Assembly (NCBI GenBank): GCA_964599895.1
Contig: CAZRHT010000001.1
Coordinates: forward strand, 42,150 to 106,149
DNA: 64,000 bases
From: UM-FILTER-49-7 sp964599895
GTDB taxonomy: Bacteria > Acidobacteriota > Holophagae > Thermotomaculales > Thermotomaculaceae
Reading direction: 5' to 3'
A model generated the notes under the pieces. That model ran no database searches and had not been told where the DNA came from. It was given only the letters and a program-made list of their open reading frames with translations. Made by a program: the position numbers and the translations under genes. The stretch's first letter is position 1. Each line of letters opens with the position of its first letter. Shown here one piece after another: positions 36,046 to 43,888 of this stretch.

Positions 36046-37552
36046 TCGACTCTTCCCGTTCCACCCACCAGTATGACAGCATGCTGATTGCTGCGAAAAT
36101 GAGATAGCCGATAGCGATTCTGTCTGAATACCCGAAGTGAGTAAAATCGGGCAGGTAAATGCCGCCGTCGGGGCGGACGGAGTGGATGATTCCAAACAAT
36201 GTCAGCACAACTGTTGCAGCCATCGTCAGCACAAAACCTTTCATTTTCCGGTGAATCAGGAAGGAAACAGCGCTGCCCCAAAGCATGGCGGTGAGAATGA
36301 AACCGTTTCCGAGAACCGTAACAGCTTTCAGGGTGTTGGCCATGTCCACACTTAAGTCAGCGATTCCTTTTCCCAGTGAACCCAGCAGTGAATTCATCTG
36401 GATCAGTACCAGGTCGGCAATGGATGGAATAAATGCGAGTAGCACGGCGGACAAATCACCTTCTGCTGTCTCAATAGACTGGGCGGCGATTTCAAATCCT
36501 ACAAAAATCAGGATGGGAGATACAGCTGCCGGAGGGATAATCTGCACAATGCCGCTGATTATTCCCAGCATGCCTCCGATTCCGATGAAAAGGCCGGTGG
36601 CGAGGGTGTAACCTGCCTTGGCACCCATGTCCTTGTATGCGGGATGGCCGATATAGGGTGTGCTCTGGGCAACGCCGCCGCAGAGACCGGCAAGAATAGT
36701 GGCAATAGCTTCGGTGAACAGAATCTGGGTCGTATTGTAATCGTCACCGGCAACCCTGGCGCTTTCGGTGACGTTAATTCCCCCGATAATGGTTAGAAGA
36801 CCGAAGGGCAGGGCGATGGGGATGTAGTTGAGCGCCAGTTTCATTCCCTTTACGAAACCGAGGGAGGGATAGGGAATGTAGATTCCCAATGAGGTTTCGG
36901 CGGTTATGGTTCCGTGGGTGTGGGGAATCAGGTAAAAAAGTAGGGTACCGGCTGCCACAGCTGCCAGCACAGGGGGAATCCGGAACGGGAGCCGTCCTTT
37001 TGCGAAAAAGGCATAAATGATAATACCAAGGGAGGTGATGCCGACGATCGGGAGTTTGAACACGTCCAGCATGGGGAAAAGACCCAGAAGAGCAATGCCG
37101 ATGCCGCCGATGGAACCCAGGAGTCCAGCGCGTGGCATTTTTTCCTGAATCCACTTCCCGAAGAACGAGAAAACTACCTTCATCAATCCCATTAACACCA
37201 TTACTGCCATACCCACGTAGAGGGTCAGGTTGGCGTCGTGGGTCTGGAGGTAAACCGGCCCGAGAACGGTGAGGGCAATTCCCACGGTACTGGGAGTATC
37301 CAGTCCGAGCGGCATGGCGGTAACGGTCTTGCTCCCCGTTTTTCTGGAGAGTCTGTATGCCATGATTGTGTATACTATGTCTCCGAACATGACGCCAAGG
37401 GCGGTACCGGGAATCATCTTCTTCAGGATTACATCCATGGGAAATGCAAAAGCACCGTATAGGATTCCGGTCAGAACCACAAGATTGGTCACGTTGTCCA
37501 GCATCAATCCAAAAAAAGCGTTAATGTCTCCCTTGCTGATCAGGCGTTTCAC
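36038..37552 (-). CDS. NCS2-like permease (xanthine/uracil superfamily)
   Basis: This 504-residue membrane protein has about twelve to fourteen helices and the pattern of nucleobase/sulfate-type permeases: TAMPLGLDTPSTVGIALTVL in the first half and GLCGGVAQSTPYIGHPAY in the second. It resembles the broader NCS2/AzgA group rather than a well-studied uracil or xanthine carrier, so the substrate is uncertain. It lies between marC (18 bp upstream) and the MFS transporter (overlapping), suggesting one operon of membrane carriers. Confidence 0.72.
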   Translation of the reverse strand: MKRLISKGDINAFFGLMLDNVTNLVVLTGILYGAFAFPMDVILKKMIPGTALGVMFGDIVYTIMAYRLSRKTGSKTVTAMPLGLDTPSTVGIALTVLGPVYLQTHDANLTLYVGMAVMVLMGLMKVVFSFFGKWIQEKMPRAGLLGSIGGIGIALLGLFPMLDVFKLPIVGITSLGIIIYAFFAKGRLPFRIPPVLAAVAAGTLLFYLIPHTHGTITAETSLGIYIPYPSLGFVKGMKLALNYIPIALPFGLLTIIGGINVTESARVAGDDYNTTQILFTEAIATILAGLCGGVAQSTPYIGHPAYKDMGAKAGYTLATGLFIGIGGMLGIISGIVQIIPPAAVSPILIFVGFEIAAQSIETAEGDLSAVLLAFIPSIADLVLIQMNSLLGSLGKGIADLSVDMANTLKAVTVLGNGFILTAMLWGSAVSFLIHRKMKGFVLTMAATVVLTLFGIIHSVRPDGGIYLPDFTHFGYSDRIAIGYLIFAAISMLSYWWVEREESNA

Positions 37553-37570
37553 ATGTTCCCCCTTGTGTGT

Positions 37571-38161
37571 TTACCCGTTTGTAATGCCGGTTCGTATAAA
37601 ACTGATGGCCAGTGCGGTCAGTAGAATTCCCATGATTCGAGTCAGGATCTCTGCCCCTTGCTTCCCGGTAAAGCGATTAATCCACAGACTGTTGCCGAGT
37701 ATAATTCGAGTAAGAATGAGATTAGTTACAGATGCGACAATTGCCGGAAGATAGCCGTACGTGTTGGTAATAATGATGATGGTGGTCAGCACTCCCGGCC
37801 CGGCTATAAGCGGTGTGGCAAGCGGAACAATGGCGATGTCATACCGTTCCACCCGGGCTGAGAGAAAATTCAATCCAAACACCATTTCGATACCGAGAAG
37901 AAAGAAAATAATTCCGCCTGCGACCTGAAAATCACCCACTGATATCCCGAAATAAAGGAGTACGGCTTTACCTAAGATAAGGAACAGTGCAATAACACCA
38001 CCGGCCACCAGGATTGCTGTGTTGAGGCGACTGAGGGACTCTTTTTTATGCAGTTTCTGGGTCAATGAAATGAAGATGGGGGCATTTCCCAGTGCGTCCA
38101 TCACAACGAAAAGAGCTATAAAGCTCTTGATATAGCTATCAATTGGAAATGCAGTGCTCAT
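37571..38161 (-). CDS. MarC family integral membrane protein
   Basis: This membrane protein of about 196 residues has six helices. It shows the family blocks FVVMDALGNAPIFISLTQ near the N terminus and PLATPLIAGPGVLTTIII in the middle. MarC proteins were once linked to antibiotic resistance, but their function is unknown. The ATG used has GGAGG a few bases upstream; a longer in-frame reading adds nine residues with no support. It is the first gene of the minus-strand carrier operon. Confidence 0.88.
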   Translation of the reverse strand: MSTAFPIDSYIKSFIALFVVMDALGNAPIFISLTQKLHKKESLSRLNTAILVAGGVIALFLILGKAVLLYFGISVGDFQVAGGIIFFLLGIEMVFGLNFLSARVERYDIAIVPLATPLIAGPGVLTTIIIITNTYGYLPAIVASVTNLILTRIILGNSLWINRFTGKQGAEILTRIMGILLTALAISFIRTGITNG

Positions 38162-38305
38162 GGAGCCTCCGGTCGAGTCTGAAATCATTTTTGATTATAT
38201 CTGATTCTGTTTCATCTTTCACTGTCCGAATGACTGAAATGTTGAGTAAGCTCAATTTTCCGATGGTTTCATTGGCTGTTGTCTGGACGCCGGATCGGTT
38301 TCCAG

Positions 38306-38333
38306 TTGAAAATTAGGGCTACGGAGCTATAAT
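38306..38333 (+). promoter_or_regulatory. Predicted sigma70-type promoter upstream of the OmpA-like gene
   Basis: TTGAAA and TATAAT are separated by 16 bp, within the divergent gap between the MarC and OmpA-like genes. The distance to the OmpA-like start is about 125 bp, leaving a sizeable 5' leader. The remainder of this 298-bp gap has no gene. Confidence 0.65.
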
Positions 38334-38459
38334 GTATTTAAAAGCGCGTTTCAAAAGAGTTGAGCGAACCGCCACGCGATGATCTACTAGCATTGTCCTG
38401 ACATATGTGAAAAAGATTGTCTTTGTGTCGTTTGAACTATGTCGAGGAGGCGTAATTTT

Positions 38460-39296
38460 ATGAACACACATATTGTTTCTGTCTTGGGTTTCTGTTTACT
38501 TAGTCTGCTGATGCCATCTGTTCTGTGCATGGCCCAGGCGGATTTACCTGGAAGCAAAGACCATCCCCTTCTTAAGCGAATGCCCGGTTTTTACATCTCT
38601 AACTACGAAACCAAAGCATTTGACACGGCTGATTTTAAAAATGCACGTGGCGAAAATATTAAGATTGAAGGACGCATATATGACATTTATTATGAAGTTA
38701 AGGAAGGGAGAAAAGCCCCGGGCAAGCTTCAGGTCTTGAGGAATTATGAAAACGCCATTAAAAAAATCGGGGGGACAATCGTTTACGAATCAAGAGCAGA
38801 GGGATGGCTCAAGGTAGTAAAGAACGGACAAATTACGTGGATTTATGAAGATGCAAGAACCGGGGGACAATATGAACTGATGATCGTAGAGCAGAAAGTA
38901 ATGGAGCAGGAAATTGTGGCAGATGCCAACAGCCTGGCAAGGGATATCCGGTCTACCGGCCACGTGTCCGTTTATGGCATCCACTTTGATTTCAATAAAG
39001 CCACAGTCAAACCGGAATCCCAGCCGACGTTGAAAAATATTGCGAAACTGCTAAAAGCAGATACTGAACTGAAACTGTATGTGGTGGGGCATACCGACAG
39101 TGTCGGGAAAATCGCATACAACATGAAACTTTCCCGCGCAAGGGCTGAGGCTGTTGTTAGAGCCTTGGTAACGAAGCATGGAGTGGCTCAGCACCGGCTT
39201 GATCCTTATGGAGTGGGTCCTTTGAGCCCTGTAGCTTCGAATGAGACGGAAGAGGGCCGCGCCCTGAATCGCAGGGTTGAGCTGGTGAAAGAGTAA
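38460..39296 (+). CDS. OmpA-family cell-envelope protein
   Basis: This 278-residue exported protein has a signal peptide ending near VLCMAQA and an N-terminal domain of about 170 residues with no clear match (starting LPGSKDHPLLKRMPGF, DUF4892-like at best). Its C-terminal OmpA peptidoglycan-binding domain contains IHFDFNKATVKPES, VVGHTDSVG and LSRARAEAVVRAL, with the conserved Asp and Arg that bind DAP. The start has GGAGG 9 bp upstream. The final 90 bp are duplicated in degenerate form at 40693. It is probably transcribed with the following gene. Confidence 0.88.
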   Translation: MNTHIVSVLGFCLLSLLMPSVLCMAQADLPGSKDHPLLKRMPGFYISNYETKAFDTADFKNARGENIKIEGRIYDIYYEVKEGRKAPGKLQVLRNYENAIKKIGGTIVYESRAEGWLKVVKNGQITWIYEDARTGGQYELMIVEQKVMEQEIVADANSLARDIRSTGHVSVYGIHFDFNKATVKPESQPTLKNIAKLLKADTELKLYVVGHTDSVGKIAYNMKLSRARAEAVVRALVTKHGVAQHRLDPYGVGPLSPVASNETEEGRALNRRVELVKE

Positions 39297-39314
39297 AGGA
39301 CAAGGGGGGAGTTC

Positions 39315-40658
39315 ATGATAACTCGAACACGACTATGGATTAGAATGCTACTGGTTACGATGTTGCTGGGCACATTGCTGATGCCAGCTGCAGCCGCGGA
39401 AACCGGCTGTGATGGGTGCAAGCGGGACGCCGTACTGAGTAAAGCTGCGGGCCTTGATAAGCACCATTTCACGTCGATCCTGGCTGAACATGCCACGAGC
39501 CCATGTTTCCATCTTCTTTATTCAGGCGAAATCAGGGAACCCGGCGCACGTTCAAAGTGGAAACCTCCGGAGTATTATTTCACGACAAGCTATGAAACCA
39601 ATCTGAAGGGGCGGACCAAGTCAAGGTTTAGCATCAGCCTGTACTTTGAAGACGGAGAGTTGATTCACAACTGGAAGACTGAATCAGAGCGCCCTACTTT
39701 TACCTATGATGGTCACCTCAACAGAATGTTCAGGAATCGTGATGCCGTGTTCAGGAAATCTGTGCCGCTGGAACTGACCTTACTGAATGACTTTGAGAAG
39801 CAACCGTCCCGGTGCAATATTCAGCCTGACACGGAAGAACTTTTTCCGGGTCAGGAAACCGGCGTGAAAATTTCCCATCTTGTGGATATTGAAGGACGAA
39901 AATCAAGAACATTCAACCGGATCGTTGTCCAGGCCGTGAACGGGAAGATCATTGGAGGGACTCCGCTTGCATCCGACCCTGAACTGAAGGCATTTCAAGT
40001 GGGAAAGGAAGATATTACTTTTACTTACGTAGCGCCTGATGGAGACAACTCACAAGCTACCGAGGATAAGATAATGGTTTATAATTCTTGTGATATCCTC
40101 AGGGAAGATGAATATCCTATGCCAAAAACGGCACTCAAAGATAAGATAGCAGAGAAAAAGATAGAATTGACGCGTGCAAATTTTGCTGTAGCTAAAATAA
40201 CGGAGAAGTATGAAGCTATTTGTGAGGGAAAGGCAAGTCAGACTTTGAGGGCAAAATTGTATATTGTGCTTAAGTACAGTCACACAGAATCTTGTGTCGA
40301 GTATTACGACACAGTATCGTGGAACGTGCGTGGCACAGGGAGCACTCTTAATGGATTATTTAAGAAACCTCAGGTGGAGAAAAGCAAAAAAATGCCTGGA
40401 AAATTGCTTATATTCTTTGATTCTAAGACTGGAAAGGCAACAAGAATCAGTTTTCCTGATTGTGAATATTCCTTTATTTTTAATACTCCTTACGGCGTCT
40501 TCAGATATGAGCAGATAGGGGTAACCGATTCCGCGACATATGTGAAAGGCGGGGATGGAATTCATGAAATGTCAGGAAGTGGAACGGATGAAGTTATTGG
40601 TCCTTGTAAGCTTAAAAGTACATCGAAATGGAACATACAGAGGTATAGAAACAAATAG
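39315..40658 (+). CDS. Secreted protein of unknown function
   Basis: A 447-residue exported protein with a signal peptide (LLVTMLLGTLLMPAAAA) and then a Cys pair (CDGCKRD). The body is beta-rich with several isolated cysteines. I recognise no family. The second half (from about 40050) is visibly richer in A and T than the first, which may reflect recombination. GGGGGG lies before the ATG, 18 bp after the OmpA-like gene. A remnant of a second OmpA-like gene follows its stop. Confidence 0.65.
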   Translation: MITRTRLWIRMLLVTMLLGTLLMPAAAAETGCDGCKRDAVLSKAAGLDKHHFTSILAEHATSPCFHLLYSGEIREPGARSKWKPPEYYFTTSYETNLKGRTKSRFSISLYFEDGELIHNWKTESERPTFTYDGHLNRMFRNRDAVFRKSVPLELTLLNDFEKQPSRCNIQPDTEELFPGQETGVKISHLVDIEGRKSRTFNRIVVQAVNGKIIGGTPLASDPELKAFQVGKEDITFTYVAPDGDNSQATEDKIMVYNSCDILREDEYPMPKTALKDKIAEKKIELTRANFAVAKITEKYEAICEGKASQTLRAKLYIVLKYSHTESCVEYYDTVSWNVRGTGSTLNGLFKKPQVEKSKKMPGKLLIFFDSKTGKATRISFPDCEYSFIFNTPYGVFRYEQIGVTDSATYVKGGDGIHEMSGSGTDEVIGPCKLKSTSKWNIQRYRNK

Positions 40659-40692
40659 CAACAGACCAATTGTCGGACTTTGCAGTTACGGA

Positions 40693-40782
40693 ACTGGCGT
40701 GGGTTCCTTGAGCCCTGTGGCGTCCAATGAGACAGAAAAAGGCCGTGCCCTGAATCGCAGGGTTGAACTGGTGAAAGAGTAA
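40693..40782 (+). pseudogene. Remnant of a second OmpA-like gene (C-terminal tail only)
   Basis: Thirty codons ending in a stop are clearly homologous to the last 30 codons of the OmpA-like gene (SPVASNETEKGRALNRRVEL against SPVASNETEEGRALNRRVEL). Most nucleotide differences fall at third codon positions, so the copy diverged under selection before the rest was lost. No start codon, signal peptide or the remainder of the OmpA domain is present. It lies between the two unknown secreted-protein genes. Confidence 0.8.
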
Positions 40783-40794
40783 AAGGAGACATTT

Positions 40795-41379
40795 ATGTTC
40801 AAAAGAACCTTGTTGGCGTGTTTGGCAGCTATGGTGTTTTTCAGTTTTACCGGGATTGCATCTGAACAGAAGAAGACAAAGGGGTATTTACAGGTTATTT
40901 TCAAAAGCTGCGAATGTGGAATGTCTTCGTGCCATATGTTCAGCTGTTATGCCCCCTTTACCATATCGGGCAACAAAATAACCGGAACGCTTGAAATACC
41001 AGAAGATGGTGAAATTTATAATGCCCTTGTTCCGTTGGTGCGCTCTGATCGTGATCCATCTGAGTTTGAAAAACAGATCATTGTGTTTGCGTACAAATGT
41101 CCCCCTGCAGACAAATGTCCGCCACCGGATGTTTCCGGTGAACTGATCGTTCATAAAGTTAGCGGAGAGGTAATTAAGGTCAAAGGGAAAAGAATGCTGC
41201 ATTTTGTGATAAGACTTTCTAAACCTGAGTGTCGCATGAAAGTATGTGATTTCATCGATGACTGTTCAATGGAACCCTGGTCTGACGAGTTTCTGGCCCC
41301 GTTTCAAGACGGTTATCACACCAACCGAAGTACGGCGCTATTTAATTATGTCCTTAATCTTCAAACAGGTAACAAATAA
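40795..41379 (+). CDS. Cys-rich secreted protein of unknown function
   Basis: A 194-residue exported protein with a signal peptide (LLACLAAMVFFSFTGIAS). The mature part has about ten cysteines in short clusters (CECGMSSCHMFSC; CPPADKCPPPD), probably disulfide-bonded in the periplasm. No family recognised. AAGGAG lies 6 bp before the ATG, just after the OmpA remnant, repeating the OmpA-then-secreted-protein arrangement seen at 38460-40658. Confidence 0.65.
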   Translation: MFKRTLLACLAAMVFFSFTGIASEQKKTKGYLQVIFKSCECGMSSCHMFSCYAPFTISGNKITGTLEIPEDGEIYNALVPLVRSDRDPSEFEKQIIVFAYKCPPADKCPPPDVSGELIVHKVSGEVIKVKGKRMLHFVIRLSKPECRMKVCDFIDDCSMEPWSDEFLAPFQDGYHTNRSTALFNYVLNLQTGNK

Positions 41380-41426
41380 TACGCCGCACTGCGAATAGAC
41401 ATAGTCCGGTACACAAATGCCGGCGC

Positions 41427-41446
41427 CTTCCACTCAAAAGTGGAAG
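41427..41446. terminator. Hairpin downstream of the Cys-rich gene
   Basis: An 8-bp perfect stem (CTTCCACT / AGTGGAAG) with a CAAA loop lies in the convergent gap between the Cys-rich gene and the protease gene. No T-tract follows; it may act together with the stronger terminator 25 bp downstream. Confidence 0.4.
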
Positions 41447-41469
41447 ACGAATTCTCTGCCAGGCGCAGC

Positions 41470-41495
41470 AAAAAGGGGCCTTTCGGCCCCCTTTT
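41470..41495. terminator. Bidirectional rho-independent terminator
   Basis: AAAAGGGGCC and GGCCCCCTTTT pair around a TTTC loop, flanked by A and T runs on both sides. It sits between two convergent genes, the Cys-rich secreted protein and the subtilisin-like protease, and can end both transcripts. Confidence 0.85.
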
Positions 41496-41518
41496 CTGTG
41501 GATGGTTAACTGAATAGA

Positions 41519-42679
41519 TCAGTGAACGCCAATAGGATGTGGGTCTCCGCCCGGATCAGCCTGTGTGTAGCCGTCGGTGCGGATGTTACCCAGGAGCAGC
41601 AGGCCCACCGCGTGGGGTGTGGCCATGGAAGTACCGGACATGGTTGTGGTACCGCCACCCTTTTTGAGAGAAAGGATGTTCAGTCCCGGTTCCGCATAAT
41701 CCACAGGAGGAACACCCCAGTTGGACCATGAAGTCAGCAGGTCATTTGAGTCAATTGCAGAAATGGTATATACGTTCGGTGCGTTGACACTTGCGGGAGA
41801 ATCGTTGGCCGCGTCTGCACCGTCATTTCCAGCCGCAACAGCGAATGAACAGGTTTTAGCGGCGTTTGTTACTGCGTCATTAATTGCCTGGCTGTAACTG
41901 CCACCGAGGCTCATATTTGCAACGTCACAGGAGGACGCGTGACTTGCCACGTAGTCGATTCCGGCAATGACATCGTCCCAGGATCCGCTACCGCGTCGGT
42001 TCAGAACTTTTACCGCAACCACAGTTGCGCCGGGGGCCACACCAACGACATCAATGGAGTTGTCGATTGCTGCGATTGTGCCGGCAACATGGGTGCCATG
42101 GCCGTTGTCATCATCTGGTGACTTGGCGTTTGCAAAAACAACACTATCAGCAACATCTACGTTGAGGTCCGGGTTGTCCAGATCAATGCCGGTGTCAATA
42201 ATCCAGGCCTTGCAGAAATTGCCTGCCACGCCACCGTTTACCCGGGCGATTCCCCAGGGGGTAACCTGTGCCGGTTCGCCGCCGCCACCCCCACCCCCAC
42301 CGTGACCGGGCTTGGAAGGCTTTGCGATGGCATAACAGACACCGTTTGGTTCGTAGTATGCAATGTCCGGATTCTCTTCATAAAGTTTACGGGCTGCAGA
42401 CGCTGACATTTTTGCAGAAAAACCACGGACTGCCTTGCCAAAGGTATGGCGGACTGTCCCTTCGTAGTGTTGGGCAAGATTTTCGGATCGGGTGCGAACT
42501 GACGCCTTCGTCATGGCTTTATCGGAATACACAAAAATATAGCTCTGGCTGGCGATGTATTCCGGCATATTTTGTATACGGACCACCTGATTGTTGGTAT
42601 TAACTTCTCTGGCAAAGAGAAAGGAACCTGCCAGAAGAATGGCGGTCATAATAAAGAATCTGGTTTTTCGGGATTTCAT
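41519..42679 (-). CDS. Subtilisin-like serine protease (peptidase S8)
   Basis: This 386-residue secreted protease has a signal peptide (FIMTAILLAGSFLFA), an inhibitor I9-like propeptide (about residues 30-120) and a Gly-rich spacer of eight glycines. The catalytic domain carries triad residues D162 (WIIDTGID), H194 (GHGTHVAG) and S351 (SGTSMATP). The ATG given has AGGAGG at ideal spacing; a longer reading adds 19 residues before the signal. The cut must fall near the Gly-rich spacer to release the enzyme. The C terminus ends soon after the catalytic domain. Confidence 0.92.
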   Translation of the reverse strand: MKSRKTRFFIMTAILLAGSFLFAREVNTNNQVVRIQNMPEYIASQSYIFVYSDKAMTKASVRTRSENLAQHYEGTVRHTFGKAVRGFSAKMSASAARKLYEENPDIAYYEPNGVCYAIAKPSKPGHGGGGGGGGEPAQVTPWGIARVNGGVAGNFCKAWIIDTGIDLDNPDLNVDVADSVVFANAKSPDDDNGHGTHVAGTIAAIDNSIDVVGVAPGATVVAVKVLNRRGSGSWDDVIAGIDYVASHASSCDVANMSLGGSYSQAINDAVTNAAKTCSFAVAAGNDGADAANDSPASVNAPNVYTISAIDSNDLLTSWSNWGVPPVDYAEPGLNILSLKKGGGTTTMSGTSMATPHAVGLLLLGNIRTDGYTQADPGGDPHPIGVH

Positions 42680-42817
42680 ACTACCTCCTGTTTGAAAACT
42701 TATGGCCAGTTTATCGATCGAAAACAGGTGTGTCATGCTACCTTGGGTTTGAATTAGGTGGGAAAGTGGTGAGCTGTCGTACCGTCTGAGTCATACTTTT
42801 TTAGCACTTTTAGGATT

Positions 42818-43888
42818 TCAGGGAAGGAGACGGTGACGATATCCTGCTGCAATCGCTTGTGAACGGTTGTGAACGTCAAGTTTCTGATAAATGTTGTAGA
42901 GATGCGTCTTGACAGTTTGAAGAGAGACGTTCAGCCGGTCGGAGAGCTCTTTGTTGGAGAGATTCATTGCCAGAAAACGCAAGACATCCCTTTCCCGGGG
43001 GGAGAGAAGGACGTTTGACGTGGCCCCTTCGGACAGACTCTGGGCCATTGATTCGGGATGGTTGCGCAGGGCTTTGGATACTTCCATTCTCCCGGCCCAT
43101 ATTTCACCGGCAGCAACCTTGCCCAATGCTGCAGTCAGAATGTCTTCATCAATCTTGTCAGAAAGAAAACCTCGGACACCTTTCAGCAGAAGATCTGCTT
43201 TTTCTTCAGAGGTAAAGTTGTCATTTACAAATATGATACATGATTCCGGATAATAGGTTCTAAAACGGTGCAACACTGTGTTTACTGTGGTCAGTTCCGT
43301 CAAAGCGCAGTCTGCGAAAATGAGAAAGATGTCTCCATCAGGCTTTTCACTTTGAAGAAAAATCTCGCTGAGATGACGATAATGGGATGCAAAAACGAAA
43401 TCAGGATGTCTCTCCGTGAAATGCAGCAGTCCTTCCCGAAAAAAGTTGTGATTGCAGACAAGTGAGAGAGTGGCCAGTGGCGCCGGAGAATATTTGTCCG
43501 CATTTTTCAGCGTTTCTTTGCGCTTCTTCATGGCAGTTTCTATTGCAGCAAGGACGTCTTTCGTGGATGCGGCTTTGGACAGATAGTCGGAAGCACCGTC
43601 TTTCAATGCTTTGACTGCCGAATTGTAATTCGTGTATGCGGTAATGAGAATTGTCTGCACCGTGGGGAATTTCCCGTGTATAGCCTTGTTGAGCAATAAG
43701 CCGTCTGTTTCTCCTTCCATCTTGAGATCCAGGAGTGCAACGTCACATTCCATGTCCGCCAGCTCACGGAGCGCTTCAGAAGTGCTGCCCGCCTGTCGCG
43801 TTTGATATCCTTCGTCTTCCAGAAGGTAGGCGAAACTGTTGCGAACAAGGGGGTCATCGTCCACAATCAATATGTTACCCCTTGCCAT
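42818..43888 (-). CDS. Response regulator with receiver, receiver-like and LuxR-type HTH domains
   Basis: This 356-residue protein has an intact first receiver (D54, T83, K105). Its middle part (about residues 140-275; SLVCNHNFFREGLLHFTERH) looks like a second NarL-type receiver that has lost the phosphoacceptor Asp. The C terminus is a LuxR/NarL helix-turn-helix (LSPRERDVLRFLAMNLSNKE; VSLQTVKTHLYNIYQKLDV). GGAGG precedes the ATG used. It overlaps the end of the sensor kinase gene, so the two form a pair. Confidence 0.9.
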   Translation of the reverse strand: MARGNILIVDDDPLVRNSFAYLLEDEGYQTRQAGSTSEALRELADMECDVALLDLKMEGETDGLLLNKAIHGKFPTVQTILITAYTNYNSAVKALKDGASDYLSKAASTKDVLAAIETAMKKRKETLKNADKYSPAPLATLSLVCNHNFFREGLLHFTERHPDFVFASHYRHLSEIFLQSEKPDGDIFLIFADCALTELTTVNTVLHRFRTYYPESCIIFVNDNFTSEEKADLLLKGVRGFLSDKIDEDILTAALGKVAAGEIWAGRMEVSKALRNHPESMAQSLSEGATSNVLLSPRERDVLRFLAMNLSNKELSDRLNVSLQTVKTHLYNIYQKLDVHNRSQAIAAGYRHRLLP

